Assembly (NCBI GenBank): GCA_900555615.1
Contig: USMB01000006.1
Location: 1 to 49,439 of the forward strand
Length of the DNA: 49,439 nt
Origin: an uncultured Clostridium sp.
GTDB taxonomy: Bacteria > Bacillota > Clostridia > TANB77 > CAG-508
Direction of reading: 5' to 3'
Below the pieces are notes generated by a model that did not search any database, was not told where the DNA came from, and saw only the letters and a list, made by a program, of their open reading frames with translations. Every line of letters starts with the position of its first letter. Position 1 is the stretch's first letter. This document shows positions 1-7,959 of the stretch, piece after piece. The translations under genes were made by a program, and so were the position numbers.

Positions 1-438
1 ATATATAAAATATCCATAAAAAGCCATACTTACCATAGAATGTCCTGATGGAAAGCTATACCCTGTTTCTTCAATTATTCTATATTCTGTTGGACGTGGT
101 CTTTGTAATATTCTCTTTATCAATTGATTCAAAACTGTTACAATTGCTAAATTGCTTAAAATTGATATTCCTATTTTCTTATTCCTTATAACTATAAATA
201 ATGTAATTGTAGCTATCACTAAAAATATTGCCCCTCCAAAGTTCGTGATAAATTTAGCTATTGGAGTGGCAAAATCTGATATTAAAAAGGTTGATATAAT
301 TTTATATCCTATTATATCCCCTTTCATTATTTCTTTATTAAATACATCTTCTGCTAAAGCACAAAAATCAATCAAGCAAATAAATAGTATTATCCACTTT
401 AAGTTTTTGACTATAAATTCTTTTATTTTTCCTATCAT
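1..438 (-). CDS. PAP2-family membrane phosphatase (partial, cut by window start)
   Basis: The first 146 codons of a phosphatidic-acid-phosphatase-type (PAP2) membrane enzyme, which usually removes phosphate from lipid phosphates such as undecaprenyl diphosphate. The translation has hydrophobic segments near residues 12-30, 45-60 and 70-90. These are followed by the PAP2 signature: a Lys-Arg...Arg-Pro-Arg-Pro stretch near residue 110 (motif 1) and Pro-Ser-Gly-His-Ser near residue 130 (motif 2, with the conserved His). The last motif with the second catalytic His lies beyond the window edge. The ATG at 438 overlaps the TGA of the upstream gene (ATGA), so the two are probably translationally coupled. 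The family call is strong; the exact substrate cannot be told. Confidence 0.85.
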   Translation of the reverse strand, partial: MIGKIKEFIVKNLKWIILFICLIDFCALAEDVFNKEIMKGDIIGYKIISTFLISDFATPIAKFITNFGGAIFLVIATITLFIVIRNKKIGISILSNLAIVTVLNQLIKRILQRPRPTEYRIIEETGYSFPSGHSMVSMAFYGYFIY

Positions 439-839
439 TTACTACCTCTATTAAAATTCTTATCTATTGTTCTATATACAAATATTAAAATTACTGAAAT
501 TATTAATCCTACATAAAACATTGGAAATACCCTACTAAAACAATTTTTTATCCCATCTAAATATGATGTACTTGGATATCCCCAAGTTAATAAATTAATT
601 AGTTCAGACAATATAATTCCTACCATTCCAATATATGGTAAACATTTATTTATCTTTTCTTTTTTAAAGTTAATCCATATTCCTGCAAAATATAAGATTA
701 CTGCAATAATTCCAAGCGGATTAGTCAAATTTATTATTCCAGAAACTTCTTCAACACCTTTTGCTGAACCATATTGTGAAAAACACATTGGTATTAAACT
801 CAAAATAAATATAATACTTAATAACATTTTTTTCTTCAT
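435..839 (-). CDS. Small membrane protein of unknown function
   Basis: A 134-residue hydrophobic protein. It has an N-terminal hydrophobic segment (residues 4-20) that may be a signal peptide, then three further likely membrane helices near 40-57, 66-85 and 105-125, and a basic C-terminus. An excellent ribosome site (AAGGAGG) sits 10 bases before the ATG at 839. The stop overlaps the start of the downstream PAP2 phosphatase gene by four bases, so the two form a coupled pair and may act together at the membrane. I do not recognise the family. Confidence 0.7.
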   Translation of the reverse strand: MKKKMLLSIIFILSLIPMCFSQYGSAKGVEEVSGIINLTNPLGIIAVILYFAGIWINFKKEKINKCLPYIGMVGIILSELINLLTWGYPSTSYLDGIKNCFSRVFPMFYVGLIISVILIFVYRTIDKNFNRGSK

Positions 840-899
840 ATCAATAGTTCCTCCTTTATATACTTTATATCATATTTATATCACAAATACTAATACTTT

Positions 900-1448
900 T
901 CAACTCTCTATCTTATATAAAAAACATTCTTCATCATGTGAATAAATCATTCCTATTGCTTGCAAATATGAATATATTATTGTTGAACCTACAATTTTCA
1001 TTCCTCGCTTTTTCAAATCTTTTGAAATCTCATCAGATAATTTTGATGTAGTCTTATCTATTTCATAAATTATTTCATCATTTGCAAATGTTTTTAAATA
1101 GTTGTGAAATGTTCCATACTCTTTTTGAATATTCTTAAATATTTTTGCATTATTTATACTTGCATTTATTTTTAATTTGTTTCTTATTATTTTTTCATTC
1201 AACATTAATTCTTGAACCTTTGAAGCATCATAGTCACATATTTTATCAATGTCAAAATCATCATATGCTTTTTTAAAATCTTCTCTCTTATTTAGTACAC
1301 ATTCCCAAGATAATCCTGCTTGAAATGATTCCAATATTAGCATTTCAAATAAATATTTTTCATCAAAATTAGGTCTACACCATTCTTCATCATGATATTT
1401 GATATATAACGGATTTTGTAAATTACACCATTTGCATCTTTTTTTCAT
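900..1448 (-). CDS. tag: DNA-3-methyladenine glycosylase I
   Basis: Base-excision-repair enzyme that removes 3-methyladenine from alkylated DNA. The 182-residue protein matches Tag along its length. It has an N-terminal Arg-Cys-x-Trp start (zinc ligand Cys5), Tyr-His-Asp-Glu-Glu-Trp near residue 18 (zinc ligand His), the Phe-Gln-Ala-Gly-Leu-Ser-Trp base-pocket motif near 46, and a C-terminal Gly-Met-Lys-Ile-Val-Gly-Ser-Thr segment followed by His-Asp-Glu-Glu-Cys, which supplies the last two zinc ligands. I chose the ATG at 1448 over one five codons upstream because GAGGAG lies seven bases before it and the upstream ATG overlaps that Shine-Dalgarno. Length is normal for the family. Confidence 0.93.
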   Translation of the reverse strand: MKKRCKWCNLQNPLYIKYHDEEWCRPNFDEKYLFEMLILESFQAGLSWECVLNKREDFKKAYDDFDIDKICDYDASKVQELMLNEKIIRNKLKINASINNAKIFKNIQKEYGTFHNYLKTFANDEIIYEIDKTTSKLSDEISKDLKKRGMKIVGSTIIYSYLQAIGMIYSHDEECFLYKIES

Positions 1449-1459
1449 AACCTGTCTCC

Positions 1460-1630
1460 TCATTTTATTTTTACTCCTAGCAGGTACATTAAATCCAATA
1501 CTTGAACTTGACTTATTGTAGCACCTTTTATATCTTCTAGTGCAATAGAAATCCCCTCTATTTTGGCTTGAGATAAATCAACACCATTAAAACTTGTTTT
1601 AAATTTTTCTATCCTATCATGGCTGAAATA
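1460..1630 (-). pseudogene. Remnant of a pentapeptide-repeat protein (C-terminal end only)
   Basis: Between tag and the TraX gene an open frame without a start codon encodes about 50 residues. It contains Phe-Asn-Gly-Val-Asp-Leu-Ser, then Leu-Glu-Asp-Ile-Lys-Gly-Ala, and ends with Leu-Leu-Gly-Val-Lys-Ile-Lys. From memory this is the usual C-terminal end of Bacillus/Clostridium pentapeptide-repeat proteins: repeats, then the 'SLEDLKGA...ALDLARLLGL' tail. The N-terminal repeat region is missing and the frame runs into the end of the TraX gene, which suggests a deletion or insertion junction near 1610-1630. The stop (1460-1462) lies next to the tag ribosome site. Confidence 0.55.
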
Positions 1631-2346
1631 TTACCATGCAAATATATCCTTATAATTCCACATATAATCAAATGTATAGGATATATCAAGTAAAAAAAAT
1701 ATTTCATTCCAGCCCATTTTCCTCTCTTTCCATTATATTTGTTTAATAATGGAATAGCTAAAACAGTACCCATTTGAAGTAATCCATAAAAAACGTTTAT
1801 GAATGCACAGTAAACTGCTGCATAAATTCCAGAAAATATTGTTTGAATTTTCATTTGTTTTTTGAAATCTTTTCTGTACACATAATCATAAATGATTATC
1901 ATTACTGCAACTGAGCTCCAATCTGATGGGAAACCTAGAATACATAGCAAGATTACTAATCCTGCTTTTAACTTATTATTTAAATTAGATTCTTGAATCA
2001 TTATTCCAATAAGACCTAATGCCAATGACCACATTATACTTGTTTGATTAAAAAATGTTCCATTTGAAAATGGAATAAGATTAATTCCAAATGCAAAACA
2101 ATACGCAAAATGTGATATTACAGCAAAAATCAATAATCTGGTTAAATATTTTTTTCTATCGTGTGTGTAATATGCTCCTTCTGCTATAAAAAAGCAAAAT
2201 ATTGGTGCAACAATTCTTCCTATTAAATGTAATATCAAAAATACTCCACCTGTGTAGCCTGGCTGTATTACCCATATTAAATGATCAAATATCATTGCAC
2301 ATACAGCTATCAATTTTAACTGGTTGGCATTTAATGTCTTTTTCAT
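1609..2346 (-). CDS. TraX-family membrane protein
   Basis: A 245-residue polytopic membrane protein of the TraX family (PF05857), named after the F-plasmid pilin N-acetylation protein. Chromosomal Clostridia copies are common and of unknown role. Visible hallmarks are Asn-Gln-Leu-Lys-Leu-Ile-Ala near the N-terminus, an Asp-His in the first membrane helix, Ile-Gly-Arg-Ile-Val-Ala-Pro-Ile-Phe-Cys-Phe, and the 'Glu-Gly-Ala-Tyr-Tyr-Thr...Lys-Lys-Tyr-Leu-x-Arg-Leu' segment typical of the family. About eight membrane helices can be drawn. The start at 2346 is preferred because AAAGG lies a suitable distance upstream; upstream ATGs at 2355 and 2394 lack spacing. The C-terminus overlaps the pentapeptide remnant. 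Confidence 0.8.
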   Translation of the reverse strand: MKKTLNANQLKLIAVCAMIFDHLIWVIQPGYTGGVFLILHLIGRIVAPIFCFFIAEGAYYTHDRKKYLTRLLIFAVISHFAYCFAFGINLIPFSNGTFFNQTSIMWSLALGLIGIMIQESNLNNKLKAGLVILLCILGFPSDWSSVAVMIIIYDYVYRKDFKKQMKIQTIFSGIYAAVYCAFINVFYGLLQMGTVLAIPLLNKYNGKRGKWAGMKYFFYLIYPIHLIICGIIRIYLHGNISAMIG

Positions 2347-2401
2347 ATAATTCATCCTTTCTTCTAATTTTACACTCTTTATATATTTTTTCACTCACTC
2401 T

Positions 2402-2887
2402 TTAAAAATTTATTACTTTATCAATTAATTTAGTATATTCATCTGAAAGTTCTCGACTTTCAAACACAATATTTTCACCATCAATTTGCCACTTTCCTTT
2501 ATTTTCTGCTAGAAAATCTATTACATCTTCTAAATATTTTAAAAGATTTATAACCTCATCTATTGAATCTTCAACTGTTGTGTCTTCTTCAATTTTTCCA
2601 ACCATTTCATCTTTATAAAAATCTATATAATGCTTATCTAAGTCATTTTCAATATATTCCATTGCTTTTTCTTGAGTTAAAAATTCTTTATATTCACTTT
2701 TATACTCTTCTAGTTTTTGAATAGTAGATGTCAAATATTTTTTTGTTTTGGTGAAGTCTGGTCCATCAGTTTTATAATTTTCTATTGTTAAACTTTGAGT
2801 AATTTGTTCTTCATTCAATACTTGAGCAATGTTTTTCATGTTTTTTAGAATATCTGATATATAATTTTTATATGCTCTTTCTACCAT
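2402..2887 (-). CDS. Hypothetical acidic helical protein
   Basis: A 161-residue cytosolic protein, rich in Lys and Glu and predicted largely alpha-helical, with no signal peptide or membrane segment. The middle (residues 40-130) has repeated Leu/Ile-spaced helices that may pack as a bundle. It is preceded by AAAGGCG-type ribosome sequence and lies 55 bases upstream of the TraX gene in the same direction, so co-transcription is plausible. I recognise no family and make no functional claim. Confidence 0.6.
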   Translation of the reverse strand: MVERAYKNYISDILKNMKNIAQVLNEEQITQSLTIENYKTDGPDFTKTKKYLTSTIQKLEEYKSEYKEFLTQEKAMEYIENDLDKHYIDFYKDEMVGKIEEDTTVEDSIDEVINLLKYLEDVIDFLAENKGKWQIDGENIVFESRELSDEYTKLIDKVINF

Positions 2888-2976
2888 AGCATATTCGCCT
2901 TTTCCAAATAATTATATCATATATTTTTATTAATTGTAACATTTTTAATTTTTTTATTTGTAATTACGTAAAAAAT

Positions 2977-3003
2977 AAAAGGGGCTATAAAAAAGTCCCT
3001 TTT
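2977..3003 (-). terminator. Rho-independent terminator after recA
   Basis: On the minus strand an AAAAGGGACT / AGCCCCTTTT hairpin (one G-T wobble) is followed by a T-rich run. It begins five bases after the recA stop. Confidence 0.75.
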
Positions 3004-3007
3004 ACTT

Positions 3008-4060
3008 TTATTCTTCTGGTTCTTCATCATCATTTTCTGGCAATTCTTCTCCTAAACTTTGTTCAAAAGCTTTTGCAAAGTTATCTCTAACTTTTTTCTC
3101 TACTTCAGCAAGCATTTCTGGTCTATCTGTTAAATATCTCTTAGCATTTTCTCTACCTTGTCCTATTCTTTCTCCATTATAACTAAACCAAGATCCACTT
3201 TTTTCGATAATATCTAAGTTTACTGCCATATCAAATATATTACCTTCTTTTGAAATTCCCTTTCCATATAATATATCAAATTCTGCTTCTCTAAATGGTG
3301 GAGCAACTTTGTTTTTTATTACTTTTACTCTAACTCTATTTCCTGTTACTTGTCCATCTTGCTTAATATTTTCTATTTTTCTAATATCCATTCTTACAGA
3401 TGCATAGAATTTTAATGCTCTACCTCCTGTTGTTGTTTCTGGATTTCCAAACATAACTCCAATTTTTTCTCTTAATTGATTAATAAATATTAATACTGTT
3501 TTTGATTTATTTATTGCTCCTGCAAGTTTTCTTAATGCTTGTGACATTAATCTTGCTTGTAATCCCATATGAGAATCTCCCATATCTCCATCTATTTCAG
3601 CCTTTGGTACTAGTGCTGCTACAGAGTCTACAACAATAACATCTAATGCTCCGCTTCTTACTAAGGCCTCTGTTATTTCTAACGCTTGTTCTCCTGTGTC
3701 TGGTTGAGATACTATTAAATTATCAATATCTACTCCTAATTTCTTTGCATAAACAGGATCTAATGCATGCTCTGCATCTATAAATGCAGCTTCTCCTCCT
3801 GCTTTTTGGGCTTCTGCTATTACATGCAATGCTAAAGTTGTTTTTCCTGAAGATTCTGGACCAAATACTTCTATAATTCTTCCTCTTGGTACTCCTCCAA
3901 TTCCTAATGCTATATCTAAACTTAATGCTCCTGTTGGTATTGCTTCTACCTCCATGGCTTTAAATTCTCCTAATTTCATTACTGATCCTTTTCCAAATTG
4001 TTTTTCAATTTGTCCCATTGCAGCCTCTAATGCTTTTCTCTTTTCTAAGTTTTCTTCCAT
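3008..4060 (-). CDS. recA: Recombinase RecA
   Basis: ATP-dependent strand-exchange protein for recombinational repair and co-protease for LexA. The 350-residue protein shows the Walker A motif Gly-Pro-Glu-Ser-Ser-Gly-Lys-Thr-Thr near residue 67, Walker B-like Val-Ile-Val-Val-Asp-Ser near 140, the L2/MAW segment with Gly-Asn-Pro-Glu-Thr-Thr-Thr-Gly-Gly near 205, and an acidic C-terminal tail (Glu/Asp-rich). Length and architecture are normal. The ATG at 4060 follows AGGAGG. The gene has its own sigma-A promoter with an SOS box and its own terminator, so it is monocistronic. The nearby ymdB-spoVS pair reflects the ancestral neighbourhood seen in Bacillus. Confidence 0.98.
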   Translation of the reverse strand: MEENLEKRKALEAAMGQIEKQFGKGSVMKLGEFKAMEVEAIPTGALSLDIALGIGGVPRGRIIEVFGPESSGKTTLALHVIAEAQKAGGEAAFIDAEHALDPVYAKKLGVDIDNLIVSQPDTGEQALEITEALVRSGALDVIVVDSVAALVPKAEIDGDMGDSHMGLQARLMSQALRKLAGAINKSKTVLIFINQLREKIGVMFGNPETTTGGRALKFYASVRMDIRKIENIKQDGQVTGNRVRVKVIKNKVAPPFREAEFDILYGKGISKEGNIFDMAVNLDIIEKSGSWFSYNGERIGQGRENAKRYLTDRPEMLAEVEKKVRDNFAKAFEQSLGEELPENDDEEPEE

Positions 4061-4082
4061 GTATATTTCCTCCTAAAATTTA

Positions 4083-4133
4083 TAAACTTTTGTTCGATAG
4101 TTATAATATATATCGAATTTTAATTTTTGTCAA
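4083..4133 (-). promoter_or_regulatory. recA promoter with LexA (SOS) box
   Basis: TTGACA (4128-4133) and TATATT (4105-4110) with a 17-base spacer form a good sigma-A promoter reading toward recA. Just downstream, 4083-4096 reads CGAACAAAAGTTTA on the minus strand. This fits the Gram-positive LexA consensus (CGAAC-N4-GTT) at all core positions except the outer end. It sits around the expected transcription start, where LexA would block initiation. SOS induction of recA is therefore likely. Confidence 0.75.
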
Positions 4134-4142
4134 GCTCTTTTT

Positions 4143-5714
4143 TTAATTTTTATACCAATTATTAATATTAATAAATATATTATACCAATTTGCAGTAACA
4201 CTTCCTTTTAAACTCCAACTACTTGCAACCGCATAATAACTATTATATAATCCTATATAAGGCTTTTGTTCATTAAATATTTCTCTTATTCTTGTATATT
4301 TTTCTTTTAATAACTCCTCTTTTGTAATGTTCTTTACTTCCGACATTAATGAATTTAATTCTTCATTATTAAAATTACAAGAATCAATATAGGTCTCTAT
4401 GCTAGGGTTTGCTGAAACCGTAGTACCTGTAATTATTGAGTCATAATTCTTATTTTGTAAATAATACTGATATTGTGAATCACTAGCTTTTACTATAGTA
4501 ACATTTATTCCTATATTTTGTAAATCTGCTTTTATCATCTCTGCTACATTGACTCTTGATTGGTTTGATGCTTGTACAACTATCTTAAAATATAATGTTT
4601 TAGTATAATAATTTTCTGTTTTCTGCCACCTATTATATTTAAATTCCCAACCATTTTGTTCTAATATTTGTTCTGCTAATTCTGGATTATATGAATTATC
4701 TGTTCCTTCTCCTTTTAACCAACTTCCATAATCTAATGAATAATCTGTCACTTTATATTTTCCATTGTATAAACTAGAAATTATATTTTCTCTGTTAATT
4801 GCATGTGATATTGCATTTCTTACTTCAACATTAGATAAAATATTATTTTCAGTATTTAAAGCTAAATAATCAAATTCTCTACCTGCAACTTCTTGTTTAT
4901 TAAAACCTATTGTTCCTATATAGTTTTCTATTCCTATATTGTTTGTAGTAATAACATCTACTTTTCCAAGCTTAAAAGCATTATATAATTCTCCTAACCC
5001 TGCATATTTGCCTATATTTATCGTTTCAAGAGTCAAATCCTCACGTGTATAATTTTCATTTTTCTTTAATACTATTTTTTCACCATCATTTTGTACTATT
5101 TTATATTTTCCTGTTCCAACAGGTGCAGTATTTTTTTCTGTTGTAGAAAAATCTTGCCCCTCAAAATAATCCTTACTCATAATAGGGAAATTTAAATCAT
5201 ATTCAAAAAATGGAATTTCATGATCTATTGTTATTTGTAATGTATCATTATCTATTTTACTAGCATTTACTATGTATTGTACATTATTTCCATAAATTGA
5301 TGGAATCTGTTTTAAAATATCAATCGTAAACAATACATCTTCTACTTTAAATTCATTACCATCTGACCATTTTCTATCTTTTTGAATTTTTATTAAATAT
5401 GTTGTAGCACTTGTCTTTGCCCAATCTTTTGCCAAACATTTTTGTAATTTGTATTCAGTGTCAACTTCAAATAATGGTTCATATATTATTCTTGAGATTT
5501 CTTGCACATGCTTATTATTACTTAATATCGGATTAATTGTATCAAATGATGCTATTCCTAAATTCATTTCTTTTATTACTTCTTCTTCAGTTGATATCAC
5601 ATTTGTTTTGTTCTCTTCCTTTATTTCCTCTTTTTTATTTACTTTATAAACAACTGCGATTATTATTGCAATAACAAATATGATAAATATATATTTGATA
5701 AAATTACTTTTCAC
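4143..5714 (-). CDS. Peptide/nickel-type ABC transporter substrate-binding protein (SBP family 5), orphan
   Basis: A 523-residue extracytoplasmic protein. It starts with a strongly hydrophobic segment (residues 8-24) and a charged linker, then a family-5 solute-binding fold: 'Asn-Pro-Ile-Leu' near 60, 'Leu-Ala-Lys-Asp-Trp' near 90, 'Lys-Trp-Ser-Asp-Gly' near 112, and 'Ala-Ile-Asn-Arg-Glu-Asn-Ile' near 310. I see no lipobox cysteine after the hydrophobic segment, so it seems to be anchored by an uncleaved helix rather than as a lipoprotein. The start is GTG with AAGGAG nine bases upstream. No permease or ATPase genes lie nearby, so it either pairs with a distant transporter or acts as a sensor. 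It separates spoVS from recA. Confidence 0.85.
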   Translation of the reverse strand: MKSNFIKYIFIIFVIAIIIAVVYKVNKKEEIKEENKTNVISTEEEVIKEMNLGIASFDTINPILSNNKHVQEISRIIYEPLFEVDTEYKLQKCLAKDWAKTSATTYLIKIQKDRKWSDGNEFKVEDVLFTIDILKQIPSIYGNNVQYIVNASKIDNDTLQITIDHEIPFFEYDLNFPIMSKDYFEGQDFSTTEKNTAPVGTGKYKIVQNDGEKIVLKKNENYTREDLTLETINIGKYAGLGELYNAFKLGKVDVITTNNIGIENYIGTIGFNKQEVAGREFDYLALNTENNILSNVEVRNAISHAINRENIISSLYNGKYKVTDYSLDYGSWLKGEGTDNSYNPELAEQILEQNGWEFKYNRWQKTENYYTKTLYFKIVVQASNQSRVNVAEMIKADLQNIGINVTIVKASDSQYQYYLQNKNYDSIITGTTVSANPSIETYIDSCNFNNEELNSLMSEVKNITKEELLKEKYTRIREIFNEQKPYIGLYNSYYAVASSWSLKGSVTANWYNIFININNWYKN

Positions 5715-5789
5715 AATATCACTCCTTGCTATGTAATAATATATTATTATAGCATTTTTTTCAAGTATTTTATTAAATTATACTCAAAA

Positions 5790-5812
5790 GGAGGCACTAA
5801 AATAATGCCCCC
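5790..5812 (-). terminator. Probable terminator after spoVS
   Basis: GGGGGCA / TGCCTCC stem (one mismatch) with a nine-base loop on the minus strand, followed by TTTTG. It lies 35 bases after the spoVS stop. Confidence 0.45.
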
Positions 5813-5846
5813 ATATTTTATATACTATTCTTTTATATCTGGAAAT

Positions 5847-6110
5847 CTATTTTCTTGATTCTACAATCAACTTTATACCAGTTCTGTCCTCTCCTTCTAC
5901 TTCAACTTCTGCAAATGCTGGTATACAAACTAGGTCTACTCCTGATGGTGCTACAAAACCTCTTGCAATTGCTACTGCCTTTACTGCTTGATTTAGAGCT
6001 CCAGCTCCAATTGCTTGCATTTCTGCCTTTTGTGATTCTTTTACTAACCCTGCAATAGCTCCTGCTACAGAATTTGGATTAGATTTTGATGAAATTTTTA
6101 AAATTTCCAT
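5847..6110 (-). CDS. spoVS: Stage V sporulation protein S
   Basis: Small (87-residue) Alba-like protein needed for normal progress of sporulation in Bacillus. The sequence is highly conserved: Met-Glu-Ile-Leu-Lys-Ile-Ser at the N-terminus, a Ser-Asn-Pro-Asn-Ser-Val-Ala-Gly-Ala segment, Gly-Ala-Gly-Ala-Leu-Asn-Gln-Ala-Val-Lys-Ala in the middle, and Ile-Ala-Arg-Gly-Phe-Val. AGGAGG lies upstream of the ATG. The 154-base gap to ymdB contains a possible sigma-A promoter (TAGACA...TAAAAT, about 6172-6200), so it may be read both alone and with ymdB. In Bacillus the order is recA...rny-ymdB-spoVS; here ymdB-spoVS is kept and rny is not adjacent. Confidence 0.96.
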   Translation of the reverse strand: MEILKISSKSNPNSVAGAIAGLVKESQKAEMQAIGAGALNQAVKAVAIARGFVAPSGVDLVCIPAFAEVEVEGEDRTGIKLIVESRK

Positions 6111-6264
6111 TCTTTTTTGCCTCCTATAATTTTAATTTTTGTTGCAACTTTTACATTTTGTATTTTATATCATGTAACTTTTTTTGTCTAGGTCTTTTGG
6201 AAATTTTTTCAAGTTTTTCATCGCGTCTTTCGACAAGTTTTTCTGGTTTTCAGCGATTTTGTTT

Positions 6265-7038
6265 TTATTGAATTTGTATTCTCTTAATACTTATTACTTT
6301 ATTTGTATTATCATCTACCTCAAATTCTACGGCATTTAGCATACATTCCCCTTCTGCAAGCTTATACTTCTCTGGAAGAGCTGTTTCGAACCTTTTAAAA
6401 GATACTTTTGCATCCATTCCTATAACAGAATCTCTTGGTCCAGTCATTCCTAAATCTGTAATATATGCTGTACCTTCTGGTAAAATTTGTTCATCTGCAG
6501 TTTGAACATGTGTATGCGTTCCAAATAATGCTGTTATTTTTCCATCTAAAAATCTTCCCATAGCAATTTTTTCTGCTGTAGCTTCTGCATGAAAATCAAT
6601 AAATATCATATCAACTTTTCCTTGCAAATTCTCTACCATTTCTTTTGCCATTACAAATGGATTTTCTGTAAGTATATTAATATCTACTCTTCCCATAAAA
6701 TTCATTACAGCAATTTTTTTACCATTGCATTCATATATTTCTAATCCTTTTCCTACTACTCCTTTAGGATAATTAGCAGGTCTTAATAACTGAGGTTCAT
6801 CTATAAACTTAAATATGTCTTTTTTTCCCCATGTATGATTTCCCATTGTTATTACATTTGTTCCTGCTTCTAATATGTCTCTAAAGTTTCTTTCTGTTAT
6901 TCCCATTCCTCCTGCTGAATTTTCTCCATTTGTTATAACAAAATCTATATTTTCCTCTCTTTTAATTTTAGGCAATTCCTCTTTTAATTTTCTTACTCCT
7001 GCCTCTCCTACTATATCTCCAACAGCTAATACTTTCAT
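6265..7038 (-). CDS. ymdB: YmdB-family metallophosphoesterase (2',3'-cyclic nucleotide phosphodiesterase)
   Basis: A 257-residue dimetal phosphoesterase of the TIGR00282/YmdB family. In Bacillus, YmdB hydrolyses 2',3'-cyclic nucleotides and affects the biofilm/motility decision and RNA turnover. Metal-site motifs are visible in order: Gly-Asp-Ile-Val-Gly near residue 8, Asn-Gly-Glu-Asn-Ser near 38, Gly-Asn-His-Thr-Trp near 66, Asp-Phe-His-Ala-Glu near 148, and Gly-Thr-His-Thr-His near 175. Length is normal. It is read from a sigma-A-type promoter directly upstream and is followed by spoVS, an arrangement conserved across Firmicutes. Confidence 0.95.
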   Translation of the reverse strand: MKVLAVGDIVGEAGVRKLKEELPKIKREENIDFVITNGENSAGGMGITERNFRDILEAGTNVITMGNHTWGKKDIFKFIDEPQLLRPANYPKGVVGKGLEIYECNGKKIAVMNFMGRVDINILTENPFVMAKEMVENLQGKVDMIFIDFHAEATAEKIAMGRFLDGKITALFGTHTHVQTADEQILPEGTAYITDLGMTGPRDSVIGMDAKVSFKRFETALPEKYKLAEGECMLNAVEFEVDDNTNKVISIKRIQIQ

Positions 7039-7071
7039 TTTTTCCTTCTTTCTATTTTACTTTTGCTTTAT

Positions 7072-7100
7072 ATTTTACCATTTTATAGTAAGTTAGTCAA
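7072..7100 (-). promoter_or_regulatory. Promoter for ymdB
   Basis: TTGACT (7095-7100), 17-base spacer, TAAAAT (7072-7077) on the minus strand, about 35 bases upstream of the ymdB start. Confidence 0.6.
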
Positions 7101-7141
7101 GTTTTTAAATTTCATAATTTTTAGTGTTTTATTAATTTAGA

Positions 7142-7699
7142 TTAATTTGCTATTTTAAGCTTTTTTTCTAGTCTTTCAATCCTTCTTCTATTATCCATAT
7201 ACATATTTTCTACTGAACTTTGAAATGAGTATAATATATTAGTTATCTGTTCTACATTTCTATTTGCTCTTTCCTCATCTTCTTTTCTATCTTGTTCTCT
7301 AATTTTCATCCATTCTGCTTTATCTTTTTCTCGTATTGCCATCCATTCTGCTTTATCTTTTTCTCGTATTGCCATCCATTCTGCCTTATCTTCTGCACGT
7401 TTTCTCTCTAACTCTTCCTTATCTTTCTTTCGTATTGCCATCCATTCTGCTCTGTCTTTCTCTCGCACTGCCATCCACTCTGCTTTATCTTCCGCTCGTA
7501 TTCTCTCTAACTCAGCTTTGTCTTCTGCTCTCTGTCTTCTTGTTTCTTCTTCGTGTTTATTCCATCTTGCTTCATTTTCTGTCCTAATGCTTTGAATTTC
7601 TACTTTCATTTCTTTTATTTCTTGTCTATTTTCTCTTACTTCATCTCTTAAATCATTAATTGCCTTCAAAATAGGTACAATGATTTCGTTTTGCTCCAT
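7142..7699 (-). CDS. Coiled-coil protein with eight 11-residue repeats
   Basis: A 185-residue, highly charged cytosolic protein with no signal peptide. Residues 1-56 form an ordinary helical start. Residues 57-144 consist of eight tandem 11-residue units of the type Arg-x-x-Asp-Lys-Ala-Glu-Trp-Met-Ala-Ile. The tail 145-185 resumes a heptad-like coiled coil ending Arg-Arg-Ile-Glu-Arg-Leu-Glu-Lys-Lys. An 11-residue period is expected to give a right-handed or straight coiled coil. Conserved Trp-Met pairs at a fixed place in most repeats could line one face. A consensus sigma-A promoter lies upstream, with a leader of about 110 bases. It occupies roughly the position where rny stands in Bacillus, but it has no KH or HD domain and is not RNase Y. 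Function unknown. Confidence 0.8.
   Translation of the reverse strand: MEQNEIIVPILKAINDLRDEVRENRQEIKEMKVEIQSIRTENEARWNKHEEETRRQRAEDKAELERIRAEDKAEWMAVREKDRAEWMAIRKKDKEELERKRAEDKAEWMAIREKDKAEWMAIREKDKAEWMKIREQDRKEDEERANRNVEQITNILYSFQSSVENMYMDNRRRIERLEKKLKIAN
7268..7531 (-). repeat. Eight tandem 33-bp coding repeats
   Basis: In-frame tandem units of 33 bp encoding the 11-residue repeats of the coiled-coil protein. Several neighbouring units (around 7320-7385) are almost identical at the DNA level, so copy number probably changes by slippage or recombination. Confidence 0.85.
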
Positions 7700-7816
7700 A
7701 AAATTCCTCCTTTATATAAATTTCTTATAATTTTAATAGATAAAAATATCTGATAAAAAATATTTGATTTCAAATTTAAACACTAAAAATCACTTTGATT
7801 TAATTTTTACAACCCG

Positions 7817-7845
7817 ATTATACATTTTTCAAAGTATATTGTCAA
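7817..7845 (-). promoter_or_regulatory. Consensus sigma-A promoter for the coiled-coil gene
   Basis: TTGACA (7840-7845) and TATAAT (7817-7822) with exactly 17 bases between, both perfect consensus, reading toward the coiled-coil gene. The rest of the 260-base gap to asd has no riboswitch I can recognise; in particular I do not see a lysine-riboswitch core. Confidence 0.8.
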
Positions 7846-7959
7846 GGAAAATCATTCGACATTTTTCGACTCTTTCGGTGCAAACCTACTATTTACCAGA
7901 AAAATTTTTATTAATATTTTTTATTTTTTAGAATATATCTTATCTGAGGAGGTTTTCTT

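Noticed and set aside
152..454. A 100-codon plus-strand frame at the left edge
   Set aside because: It is antisense to the PAP2 gene, whose motifs are clear; it has no ribosome site.
7268..7531. Tandem repeats considered as a CRISPR array
   Set aside because: The 33-bp units are contiguous and coding, with no spacers; no cas genes are in the window.
7700..7959. Possible lysine riboswitch before asd-dapA
   Set aside because: I see none of the conserved core or stem pattern, and there is no terminator hairpin before the asd start.
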